Notes under the pieces: model-generated
What the model was told of the DNA's origin: nothing
Databases searched by the model: none
The model's input: only the letters and a program-made list of their open reading frames with translations
Translations under genes and position numbers: made by a program
Shown here: positions 24,415 to 32,073 of the stretch, piece after piece
Numbering within the stretch: the stretch's first letter is position 1
Layout of the letters: every line of letters begins with the position of its first letter
Assembly: GCF_018476525.1 (NCBI RefSeq)
Contig: NZ_JAHCST010000005.1
Span: forward strand, 186,001 to 250,000
DNA length: 64,000 nucleotides
From: Acrocarpospora catenulata
GTDB lineage: Bacteria > Actinomycetota > Actinomycetes > Streptosporangiales > Streptosporangiaceae
Direction of reading: 5' to 3'

Positions 24415-24470
24415 TCGTGGGCGCGTAGGGTGGCCTACCGGAGCGGGTCACTCGCCTCGGAAGGACACAG

Positions 24471-25328
24471 GTGTCGACGGTTCAGCGAATCACCACGCGC
24501 AATGCTCGGTTCCAGCAGTGGCAGTCCCTGCTGACCAACCGCAACAAACGGTCCCGAGCCGGTGAATTCCTGGTCCAGGGGGTCCGTCCGATCTCGCTCG
24601 CGGTGCAGTACGGCTGGCCTGTCCACGCGCTTATCTACGACGCCGAGCGCAAGCCGTCGAAGTGGCTGGAGGAGTTGCTGGGCACGGTGCGGGCCGACCT
24701 GATCGCGATGGCTCCCGAGATGGTGGCGGAGCTGGGCGAGAAGAACGAGGCGCCGCCCGAGGTCGTCGCCGTCGTGGAGATGCCCGCCGACGACCTCGGC
24801 CGTATCCCGGTCGAGGACGACTTCCTGGGGGTCGTGCTGGACCGGCCGACGAGTCCCGGCAACATCGGCAGCATCATCCGCTCGGCGGACGCCCTCGGCG
24901 CGCACGGGCTGATCGTGGCCGGTCACGCCGCCGACGTGTACGACCCGAAGTCGGTCAGGGCGAGCACGGGCTCGCTCTTCTTCCTGCCCGCGGTCCGGGT
25001 CCCCGCGCCGAGCGACGTGGTCGCCTGGGTGGCCGCGCAGCGTGACCGGGGCAAGCCCATCGTCGTGGTGGGCACCGACGAGCACGGCGACTGCGATGTC
25101 TTCGACTTCGACTTCACCCAGCCGACGCTCCTGCTGATCGGCAACGAGACCAGCGGCCTCAGCGGTGCCTGGCGCGAGGCGTGCGACTTCATGGTGAGCA
25201 TTCCCATGGTCGGGGCGGCGAGCTCGCTGAACGCCGCGAACGCGGCCACCGCGCTCCTCTATGAGGCGTCCCGGCAGCGGATCACCGTTGCGGGGAGCGG
25301 TCGGCTCCCACGAGGTCGGCGGCGGTGA
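24471..25328 (+). CDS. aviRb: 23S rRNA 2'-O-ribose methyltransferase, AviRb-like (SpoU/TrmH family)
   Basis: A 285-residue protein from GTG 24471 (GGAAGGA upstream). It has all three SPOUT motifs: DRPTSPGNIGSIIRSADALG (knot Asn/Arg), LLLIGNETSGLS and IPMVGAASSLNAANAATALL. The whole chain, including TRNARFQQWQSLL-NRNKRSRAGEFL near the start and NEAPPEVVAVVEMPADDL in the middle, agrees closely with my memory of AviRb of Streptomyces viridochromogenes, which methylates the ribose of U2479 in 23S rRNA and gives resistance to avilamycin. It converges with and overlaps by 47 bases the AviRa-like gene. Confidence 0.85.
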   Translation: MSTVQRITTRNARFQQWQSLLTNRNKRSRAGEFLVQGVRPISLAVQYGWPVHALIYDAERKPSKWLEELLGTVRADLIAMAPEMVAELGEKNEAPPEVVAVVEMPADDLGRIPVEDDFLGVVLDRPTSPGNIGSIIRSADALGAHGLIVAGHAADVYDPKSVRASTGSLFFLPAVRVPAPSDVVAWVAAQRDRGKPIVVVGTDEHGDCDVFDFDFTQPTLLLIGNETSGLSGAWREACDFMVSIPMVGAASSLNAANAATALLYEASRQRITVAGSGRLPRGRRR

Positions 25329-26046
25329 ACAGGGCGACGGCCCTGGTGCCGATCCGCAACGACTGACGGGGGCGGATGCCCGGCCCCGCGGGCACGCGAC
25401 GGCCGCGTACGGCCACCGCGACCACCGTGCGCGGCGGGAGAACCGCCCCCAGCGCCGACATCATCGCCGGGAGGTCCTTGTCCCGGTGGCTTCCCTGCCA
25501 GCTGGTCTGTTCGTCGTAGGGCGGATCGGTGAGCACGATATCCGGCTCGTGCCCGTCGATCGCGGCAGCCAGCTGGACCGGGTCGAAGGCGTCGGCCCGG
25601 GTCAGCTGGTGGGGCAGCGGCCCGCCGCCCGTGGTCAACCGGCGGGCGAGCCGTTCCGCCGCCTCGGCGGCCTGCGCGTATCCGGGTTTGCCGAAGCGTT
25701 CGGCCCGGTCCGCCAGTTCCGCGGCCCTGTCTCGCAGGGAAGGCTCGGAGAGCAGGTTCAGGTTGGCCCGTGCCGTGCCCAATGCGTCGTCGGAGACGTC
25801 GGAGGCCAGTAGCGTTCTGATGCGCGGGCGGTGGAGCAGGCCCAGCACCGTGAGCAGATAGCCGCTTCCACAGCAGGGATCCCACACCACGGCTTGATCC
25901 CCGCCGCCGCGCAGGGCGAGGGCGCGCTGGAAGATCTCGGAGGCGAGCCGTACCGGGAAGGCCGGCATACCCGGTGCGGAGTGGAGCACGGCACCGCTGG
26001 CCAAGTCGCTGTAGTCGGCCCGCGCCGTCTCGTACCGGTACGCCAA
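25282..26046 (-). CDS. aviRa: 23S rRNA guanine methyltransferase, AviRa-like
   Basis: A 254-residue protein. TTG at 26046 gives MAYRYETARADYSDLASG and has GAAGGA 9 bases upstream; the longer frame runs into the tRNA-Cys gene and is not real. Class I Rossmann motifs are WDPCCGSGYLLTVLGLLHRP (SAM binding) and IVLTDPPYDEQ (catalytic DPPY), and the region HSAPGMPAFPVRLASEIFQR matches my memory of AviRa, the avilamycin resistance enzyme that methylates G2535 of 23S rRNA. Paired here with an AviRb-like gene, convergent and overlapping at the 3' ends. Confidence 0.8.
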   Translation of the reverse strand: MAYRYETARADYSDLASGAVLHSAPGMPAFPVRLASEIFQRALALRGGGDQAVVWDPCCGSGYLLTVLGLLHRPRIRTLLASDVSDDALGTARANLNLLSEPSLRDRAAELADRAERFGKPGYAQAAEAAERLARRLTTGGGPLPHQLTRADAFDPVQLAAAIDGHEPDIVLTDPPYDEQTSWQGSHRDKDLPAMMSALGAVLPPRTVVAVAVRGRRVPAGPGIRPRQSLRIGTRAVALFTAADLVGADRSPQR

Positions 26047-26119
26047 TCTGCCCGTCCTTCTGCTTCCGCCGGGGTGGACGGACCCCGGCGGCCTTCTTGG
26101 CTCAGGATTTGAAGGAAAA

Positions 26120-26193
26120 TGGAGGTGGAGACGGGATTTGAACCCGTGTACGCGGCTTTGCAGGCCGCTGCCTCGCCTCTCGGCCACTCCACC
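26120..26193 (-). tRNA. tRNA-Cys (GCA)
   Basis: Complete cloverleaf on the minus strand: acceptor GGTGGAG / CTCCACC, anticodon loop CTGCAAA (anticodon GCA), T arm GGGTTCAAATCCC, discriminator T and encoded CCA (26120-26122). 74 nt. Confidence 0.97.
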
Positions 26194-26221
26194 CGGGAGC
26201 TCGTGGGACTTTCAGAAGAAC

Positions 26222-26296
26222 TGGAGCGGAAGACGGGATTCGAACCCGCGACCCTCACCTTGGCAAGGTGATGCTCTACCACTGAGCCACTTCCGC
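26222..26296 (-). tRNA. tRNA-Gly (GCC)
   Basis: Complete cloverleaf on the minus strand: acceptor GCGGAAG / CTTCCGC, anticodon loop TTGCCAA (anticodon GCC), T arm GGGTTCGAATCCC, discriminator T and encoded CCA. 75 nt, 28 bases upstream of tRNA-Cys, so probably one transcript. Confidence 0.97.
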
Positions 26297-26339
26297 GTGA
26301 CTCCCCGCACTCTATCGGGTTTTCCCAGGCGATGGTTAA

Positions 26340-27002
26340 TCACATGTTCTTCGCGGACAGGTTGCGGAACGCGCGATCGGCGCCGCGTTCGATGGCCGGG
26401 AGCATCAGGAAGATCTCCAGGATGCGGGTGAGCCGGTGCACCTCGATGCGGTGGAAATCGGGGCCTTCGGCGCGGGCCAGCACCAGGGTGAGGGCCAGCG
26501 GGGGCAGCGGCGCCGTGATCAGGTGCAGCCCGGACTCCAGCGTGGACGCGGTCGGCCGGGCGGGAGTCTCCGCCGGGAACGGGATGTCCTCGGGGGCCCG
26601 CCAGCTGGAGTAGACGACCTCGCGTGGGACACGGTCGGTCCCGGCCGCCGCCCAGTCGGCGCTGAACAGCACCGGCATCGAGTCGATCAGGGTGGCCAGG
26701 GCGCGTTCCCCCGCCGTGGTCAGGAACTTGAGGATCTCCAGCTCGGGGTAGGTGCCCGGGGCCTCCCGCGTGGACCAGACGCCCTCCAGCTTGACGTCCT
26801 CGATGTCCTCCAGGGCACGCACCAGGTACTCCCTGGGTGCGGCGTCCGGCCAGAACACGGTGAAGTCGTCGACCGCCCGGCCGTCGCCCCGCTCCAACAC
26901 GACGACCTGCGTGATGTCCGCCCCGGCCGCGCCCAGCGCGCTGGTCACCTGACCCAGCGAACCCGGACGATCCGGTACGGCGATTCGCAGCCGCAACAAC
27001 AT
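26340..27002 (-). CDS. ACT-domain-containing protein
   Basis: A 220-residue protein. ATG 27002 has GGGGAGG 8 bases upstream; the longer frame lies over the Dus gene. Residues 1-75 form an ACT domain (LLRLRIAVPDRPGSLGQVTS followed by ALGAAGADI), the usual amino-acid binding fold. The rest resembles the actinomycete 'amino acid-binding ACT domain' proteins with helical tail (FHRIEVHRLTRILEIFLMLP). Ligand unknown. It is divergent from the dihydrouridine synthase gene. Confidence 0.8.
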   Translation of the reverse strand: MLLRLRIAVPDRPGSLGQVTSALGAAGADITQVVVLERGDGRAVDDFTVFWPDAAPREYLVRALEDIEDVKLEGVWSTREAPGTYPELEILKFLTTAGERALATLIDSMPVLFSADWAAAGTDRVPREVVYSSWRAPEDIPFPAETPARPTASTLESGLHLITAPLPPLALTLVLARAEGPDFHRIEVHRLTRILEIFLMLPAIERGADRAFRNLSAKNM

Positions 27003-27120
27003 GTGCCGACCTCCCCGACCGCTGCCGAAGTCAAGGGTATCGGCCCGATTCGCCCCACGTCCACGATCTTGGAATGCCCGGGGCGTCGGAGCACCCGCGC
27101 CGCACCGGGAGAATAGGCGG

Positions 27121-28236
27121 GTGAAAATCGGGACGTTCGAGGTCTGGCCGCCGGTGGTGCTGGCCCCCATGGCGGGCATCACCAACATCGCCTTCCGCAC
27201 GCTCTGCCGGGAGCAGGGCGGCGGGCTCTTCGTCAGCGAAATGATCACTTCGCGGGCGCTGGTGGAGCGGAACCCGCTCACCTACGAGATGATCAGATTC
27301 GGGGCGGCCGAGCGTCCCCGCAGCATCCAGCTGTACGGCGTGGACCCGGCCATCATCGGCCGGGCGGTCCGGATGGTCGCCGAGGAGGACCTCGCCGACC
27401 ACGTGGACCTCAACTTCGGCTGCCCGGTGCCCAAGGTGACCCGGCGCGGGGGCGGGTCGGCGCTGCCGTACAAGCGGGGGCTGCTGCGGGCCATCCTGCG
27501 GGCGGCGGTGGCGAACGCGGGCGGGCTGCCGGTGACCATGAAGATGCGCAAGGGCATCGACGATGAGCATCTGACCTATCTCGACGCGGGGCGGATCGCG
27601 GTTGAGGAAGGGCTGGCCGCGATCGCGCTGCACGCCCGCACCGCCCGGCAGTTCTACGGCGGCACCGCCGACTGGGACGCCGTCAAGCGCCTGCGGGACG
27701 CCGTTCCCGAGATCCCCGTGCTGGGCAACGGGGACATCTGGACCGCCGACGACGCGCTCCGCATGGTCGCCGAGACCGGCTGCGACGGCGTGGTGATCGG
27801 CCGGGGCTGCCTCGGCCGCCCGTGGCTCTTCCGGGACCTGGAGAACGCCTTCAACGGCAGCCCCGAACGGGCGGAGCCCGTCCTGGCCGAGGTGACCGCC
27901 ACCCTGCTCCGCCACGCCGAGTTGCTCTGCGAGATGGTCGGCAGCGAGAAGTACGGCGTGTCCAATTTCCGCAAGCACCTCGGCTGGTACCTGAAGGGCT
28001 TCGCGGTCGGCGCGGAGACCCGCCGCCGGTTGGCGCTCGCCGAGAGCCTGGCCGAGCTGACCGATCGGATCAACGAACTGGACCGGGACCAGCCCTGGCC
28101 GGGGACCGCCGCCGACGGCCCGCGCGGCAAGAGCGGCGAACGCCAGAAGGTCCTGCTACCGCACCGCTGGCTTGAGGACCCCGACGACCTCACGGTGCCC
28201 GGCGCGGAAGCCGAGGACGCCACCTCGGGCGGGTGA
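27121..28236 (+). CDS. dusB: tRNA-dihydrouridine synthase
   Basis: A 371-residue protein from GTG 27121 (GGGAG upstream). It is an FMN TIM-barrel enzyme of the DusB/Nifr3 type that reduces uridines in tRNA D-loops: VVLAPMAGITNIAFRTLCRE, VDLNFGCPVPKVTRRGGGSA with the catalytic Cys, TMKMRKGID, LHARTARQFYGGTADW, VLGNGDIWTADDA and IGRGCLGRPWLF are all present. The C-terminal 45 residues are the usual winged, charged extension. Housekeeping gene. Confidence 0.95.
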   Translation: MKIGTFEVWPPVVLAPMAGITNIAFRTLCREQGGGLFVSEMITSRALVERNPLTYEMIRFGAAERPRSIQLYGVDPAIIGRAVRMVAEEDLADHVDLNFGCPVPKVTRRGGGSALPYKRGLLRAILRAAVANAGGLPVTMKMRKGIDDEHLTYLDAGRIAVEEGLAAIALHARTARQFYGGTADWDAVKRLRDAVPEIPVLGNGDIWTADDALRMVAETGCDGVVIGRGCLGRPWLFRDLENAFNGSPERAEPVLAEVTATLLRHAELLCEMVGSEKYGVSNFRKHLGWYLKGFAVGAETRRRLALAESLAELTDRINELDRDQPWPGTAADGPRGKSGERQKVLLPHRWLEDPDDLTVPGAEAEDATSGG

Positions 28237-28339
28237 GGTCACGGCTCCTCGCCGTTATCCGGCGCCGTCAGCGCAGGTGAAGGGATCTCGCCGCACCGGC
28301 GCCAAAAGCGCGGCCGTTCTGCGCGGCGCTCTCAGGGCA

Positions 28340-28381
28340 TTCAGTTTGGGTCACAGCGCGTTCAGTTTGGGTCACAGCCGG
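28340..28381. repeat. Tandem 21-bp duplication at the helicase 3' end
   Basis: TTCAGTTTGGGTCACAGC occurs at 28340 and 28361, exact period 21 bp. The second copy contains the helicase stop codon; the first is just downstream, so an extra stop is duplicated too. Low GC relative to its surroundings. Confidence 0.85.
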
Positions 28382-30855
28382 GTCAGGCCGGTGACGTGGA
28401 GTACTGCGGAGCCGGCTTCGTCGGAGGCGGCCAGGTCTACCTCGGCGCTGACTCCCCAGTCGCCGTGGCCCGCCGGGTCCTCGATGACCTGGCGGACCCG
28501 CCACAGCTCCTTCTCCTCCTCGATGCGCAGGAAGGCGGGGCCGCGGGCCGAGGCGCCGGTGCCGATCTCGTCGTGTTCGTCGTAGTAGGCGTCGAGGCCG
28601 GCCGCCCAGTCCACGTCGGGGTAGAGCTCCTCCAGCTCCTCCTGCTTGTCCAGCGCGGCCAGCTCGACGATCCGGAACATGGCGTTGCGGACCAGTACCC
28701 GGAAGGCGCGCGTGTTGGCGGTCACCGGGCGGATCGAGGACTCCAGCTCGTTGCGGGTCTCCAGCGCCTCCGACGGGTTGGCCAGCTTCTCCCACTCGTC
28801 GATGAGGCTGGAGTCCACCTGCCGGACCAGCTCGCCCAGCCACTCGATCAGGTCGATCAGATCGTCGGTCTTGAGGTGCTCCGGCACGGTGCGGGAGAGC
28901 GTGCGGTAGGCGTCCGCCAGGTAGCGGAGCACGGTGCCCTCCGAGCGGGACAGCTCGTAGAACTGGATGTAGTCGGCGAAGGTCATCGCCCGCTCGAACA
29001 TGTCCCTGACGATGGCCTTGGGGCTGACCGTGTGGTCGCCCACCCAGGGGTGGCCCTGCCGGTAGGTCTCGTACGCGCCGAAGAGCAGGCTCTCCAGCGG
29101 CATCGGGTAGGTGACCTCCTGGAGGAGCTCCATGCGCTCCTCGTACTCCACCCCGTCGGCCTTCATCTGGGCGACCGCCTCGCCGCGGGCCTTGTTCAGC
29201 TGGGCGTGCAGGATCTGGCGGGGGTCGTCCAGGGTGGACTCCACGATGGAGACCAGGTCCAGCGCGTACGTGGGGGAGTCGCGGGAGAGCAGGTCGAAGG
29301 TGGCCAGCGCGAAGGTGGACAGGGCCTGGTTGAGCGCGAAATCCTGCTGGAGGTCGACGGTGAGCCTGGCTCGGCGGCCCTGCTCGTCGGGCTCCTTGAG
29401 GGTCTCCACGATGCCGCCGGCCAGCAGCGAGCGGTAGATGGCGATGGCGTGGCTGACGTGCCGCCGCTGCCACTTGCGGTCCTCGTGGTTGTCGGTCAGC
29501 AGGCGTTTCATCGCCTGGAAGCAGTCGCCGGGCCGGTTGATGACCGCCAGTAGCATGGCGTTGCTGACCTTGAAGCGGGAGTTGAGCGGCTCCGGCTCGG
29601 CCTCCTGGAGGTTGGTGAAGGTCTCCTCGCTCCAGTTGACGAACCCCTCCGGCGGCTTCTTCCTGGCGTAGCCGCGGCGCCGTTTCGGGTCGTCGCCGAT
29701 CTTGGCGAGGGCGCGCTCGTTCTCGATCACGTGGTCGGGGGCCTGGCAGGCCACGTACCCGATGGTGTCGAAGCCGGCCCGGCCGGCCCGGCCGGCGATC
29801 TGGTGGAACTCCCGGGCGCGCAGGCGGCGCACCTTGCTGCCGTCGAACTTGGTGAGCGCGGTGAACAGCACGGTCCGGATCGGCACGTTCACCCCGACGC
29901 CCAGCGTGTCGGTGCCGCAGATGACCTTCAGCAGGCCGGCCTGGGCCAGGCGTTCCACCAGGCGGCGGTACTTGGGCAGCATGCCGGCGTGGTGCACGCC
30001 GATGCCGTGCCGGACCAGCCGGGAGAGCGCCCGGCCGAACCGCGTGGTGAACCGGAAGTTCCCGATGAGTGCGGCAATCGCCTCTTTTTCGGCTTTGGTG
30101 CACATGTTGATGGACATGAGGGCCTGGGCGCGTTCCATCGCGGCGGCCTGGGTGAAGTGCACCACGTACACGGGGGCCTGGTTGGTGGAGAGGAACTCCT
30201 CCAGGGTCTCGTGCAGCGGGGTCATCCGGTAGGAGTAGACCAGCGGCACCGGGCGTTCGGCGTTCTTCACCACGGCGGTCGGGCGCTCGGTGCGCCGGGT
30301 CAGGTCCTTCTCGAACCGCTGCACGTCGCCCAGGGTGGCCGACATCAGCACGAACTGCGCCTGGGGCAGCTCCAGCAGCGGCACCTGCCAGGCCCAGCCC
30401 CGGTCCGGCTCGGCGTAGAAGTGGAACTCGTCCATGATCACCGTGCCGACGTCGGCCTGGGTGCCCTCGGCCAGCGCCACCTGCGCCAGGATCTCGGCGG
30501 TGCAGCAGATGATCGGCGCGTCCGCGTTGACCGAGGCGTCGCCGGTCATCATGCCGACGTTCTCGGTGCCGAAGATCGCGCACAGGTCGAAGAACTTCTC
30601 CGAGACCAGGGCCTTGATCGGCGCGGTGTAGAAGCTGACCTCGTTCCTGACCAGGGCCGCGTAGTGCGCCCCGGCGGCGACCAGGCTCTTGCCGGAGCCG
30701 GTGGGGGTGGCCAGGATCACGTTGTTCCCGGAGACCACCTCCATCAGGGCCTCCTCCTGCGCCGGGTAGAGCGTCAGGCCCCGTTCCTCGTTCCACCGGA
30801 CGAAGGCGTCGAAGATGCTGTCGGGGTCAGCGGCGGCAGGCAGGTCGAGGTTCAC
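28372..30855 (-). CDS. DEAD/DEAH-box helicase with DUF3516
   Basis: An 827-residue superfamily 2 helicase. Motif Q/I: YPAQEEALMEVVSGNNVILA then TPTGSGKS (Walker A, near residue 50); motif II is DEFH near 135; motif III SATLGD; motif VI QIAGRAGRAG near 350. Domains in order: two RecA-like lobes (1-400), then a Ski2/Mtr4-like helical region and a DUF3516 C-terminus. Actinomycete members are of unknown substrate but resemble RNA helicases. It is monocistronic, convergent with Dus. Confidence 0.93.
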   Translation of the reverse strand: MNLDLPAAADPDSIFDAFVRWNEERGLTLYPAQEEALMEVVSGNNVILATPTGSGKSLVAAGAHYAALVRNEVSFYTAPIKALVSEKFFDLCAIFGTENVGMMTGDASVNADAPIICCTAEILAQVALAEGTQADVGTVIMDEFHFYAEPDRGWAWQVPLLELPQAQFVLMSATLGDVQRFEKDLTRRTERPTAVVKNAERPVPLVYSYRMTPLHETLEEFLSTNQAPVYVVHFTQAAAMERAQALMSINMCTKAEKEAIAALIGNFRFTTRFGRALSRLVRHGIGVHHAGMLPKYRRLVERLAQAGLLKVICGTDTLGVGVNVPIRTVLFTALTKFDGSKVRRLRAREFHQIAGRAGRAGFDTIGYVACQAPDHVIENERALAKIGDDPKRRRGYARKKPPEGFVNWSEETFTNLQEAEPEPLNSRFKVSNAMLLAVINRPGDCFQAMKRLLTDNHEDRKWQRRHVSHAIAIYRSLLAGGIVETLKEPDEQGRRARLTVDLQQDFALNQALSTFALATFDLLSRDSPTYALDLVSIVESTLDDPRQILHAQLNKARGEAVAQMKADGVEYEERMELLQEVTYPMPLESLLFGAYETYRQGHPWVGDHTVSPKAIVRDMFERAMTFADYIQFYELSRSEGTVLRYLADAYRTLSRTVPEHLKTDDLIDLIEWLGELVRQVDSSLIDEWEKLANPSEALETRNELESSIRPVTANTRAFRVLVRNAMFRIVELAALDKQEELEELYPDVDWAAGLDAYYDEHDEIGTGASARGPAFLRIEEEKELWRVRQVIEDPAGHGDWGVSAEVDLAASDEAGSAVLHVTGLTRL

Positions 30856-30902
30856 GCCCTCTATCCTGCCCCGAACCGCCGCCTGCCCCTAACCGCGAAT
30901 CA

Positions 30903-31304
30903 TCAGACGCGCTCGATGACCACCACGGGGATCTCCCGGCTGGTCTTGCGCTGGTAGGCGTCGTAGTCCGGCCAGGTCGCGGCCATCACCCGCCACATGT
31001 CCGGCTTCTCCTCGGGCGTCGCCGTACGCGCCCGGGCCTTGAACCTGTCCCCCAGAACCTGGAACTCCACCTCGGGGTTGGCCTCGAGGTTCAGGTACCA
31101 CGCGGGCGGGGCGTCGCTGCCGCCCTTGGACGCGACCACCAGGTAGTCGTCACCGTACCGCTGGTAGATCAGCGGGGTGGTGTGCCGCCGGCCGGTCTTC
31201 CGGCCCGTGGTGGTGAGCAACGCGGCCGTAGTTCCGCGCCAGTCGTGGCCTTCGCGGCCGTCGGTGGCGATGTATCTTTCCACGTGTTCCGCACCGAAAA
31301 GCAT
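30903..31304 (-). CDS. F420/deazaflavin-dependent nitroreductase family protein
   Basis: A 133-residue protein of the Ddn/Rv3547 split-barrel family. Family features: LLTTTGRKTGRRHTTPLIYQ (phosphate/F420 binding), YLVVASKGGSDAPPAWYLNL, VEFQVLGDRFKARAR and W-PDYDAYQRKTSREIPVVV. Members reduce or oxidise substrates, often menaquinone or quinones, using reduced coenzyme F420. Substrate not known here. It is near the helicase gene (48 bp apart) and 36 bp downstream of the TetR gene in the same orientation. Confidence 0.9.
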   Translation of the reverse strand: MLFGAEHVERYIATDGREGHDWRGTTAALLTTTGRKTGRRHTTPLIYQRYGDDYLVVASKGGSDAPPAWYLNLEANPEVEFQVLGDRFKARARTATPEEKPDMWRVMAATWPDYDAYQRKTSREIPVVVIERV

Positions 31305-31340
31305 GATGAGTCACCTACCCTTTCGATCGCGCTAACTCCG

Positions 31341-31946
31341 TCAGGCGTCGATCAATTCCAGGGCGACCTTCAGCGCGGCGTCGGCGCGGTCGGCCTCGGT
31401 GAGATCCTCGTCGGGGAGCAGGAAGAGCGCCGCGTGCAGTGCGAACAGGGCCAGCGCGCCCTTCAGCCGGACTTCCGGCGGGGCGGTGGGGTCGACCAGG
31501 TGGCCACAGAGGCTGACCATCTTGGCGCGCATCTGGCCGATGTCCGGGTGGTTCTTGAGCGCGGTCTGGTTCCGCTCCAGGAACCGCATGATCTCGTGGT
31601 AGCCCTCGCTGGTCAGGGACGCGGCGTACCGCCGGACCGCCTCGCGGCGGACCTCCGGGGTGCGGGGCTGGTCGCGGACCCAGTCGATGAGCTGGTCAAG
31701 GAAGGCCGTCCGCCGCACCACGAGGCTGGCGACGATGTCCTCCTTGGTCTTGAAGTGGTAGTAGAGAGCGGCCTTCGTCACCCCCAGGACCTCGGCGATC
31801 TCCCGTAGCGAGGTGGCCTCGTAGCCCTGTTCGGTGAACAGGCGCAGCGCGATCTCCTGGATGCGCGTGCGGGTGTCGCGAGGGCGCTCCTCCGCGGACG
31901 TGGGGGCGAACGCGCTCTCTGTGGTCGTTCGTTCCCTTATATTCAC
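31341..31946 (-). CDS. TetR-family repressor
   Basis: A 201-residue protein. Residues 22-75 are a TetR HTH (TRIQEIALRLFTEQGYEATS, then LREIAEVLGVTKAALYYHFK). The C-terminal ligand-binding domain has the usual helical pattern. It is divergent from an MFS pump; the 127-base spacer holds a perfect 18-bp palindrome (32007-32024). It probably represses the pump and itself until a pump substrate binds. An in-frame Met at residue 1 has a spaced AGGG region; start reasonably supported. Confidence 0.9.
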   Translation of the reverse strand: MNIRERTTTESAFAPTSAEERPRDTRTRIQEIALRLFTEQGYEATSLREIAEVLGVTKAALYYHFKTKEDIVASLVVRRTAFLDQLIDWVRDQPRTPEVRREAVRRYAASLTSEGYHEIMRFLERNQTALKNHPDIGQMRAKMVSLCGHLVDPTAPPEVRLKGALALFALHAALFLLPDEDLTEADRADAALKVALELIDA

Positions 31947-32006
31947 CTTTGTCCCTTTAATCTTACTTGACGCCCGGCTAGTACGGACCTTACCTTACCT
32001 TTGGCC

Positions 32007-32024
32007 ACTTGCCGGTCGGCAAGT
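32007..32024. promoter_or_regulatory. TetR operator
   Basis: ACTTGCCG-GT-CGGCAAGT, perfect 8-bp arms, in the TetR/MFS divergent spacer. The TTGCCG-CGGCAA core is typical for TetR-family sites. A second CCTTACCTTACCT direct repeat lies beside it at 31988-32000. Confidence 0.8.
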
Positions 32025-32073
32025 AAGCCCGCGTTCACATTACTTTAAGGCGCAACTAACTAGGGGGCTCAGA

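Noticed and set aside
25282-26187. Longer start for the AviRa-like gene
   Set aside because: It runs through the tRNA-Cys gene; TTG 26046 has a good ribosome site and the family-like start.
26120-26296. tRNA attachment site of an integrative element
   Set aside because: No integrase and no second copy of a tRNA 3' end in the window.
24471-28236. Complete orthosomycin cluster
   Set aside because: Only the two rRNA methyltransferase-like genes are present; neighbours are housekeeping.
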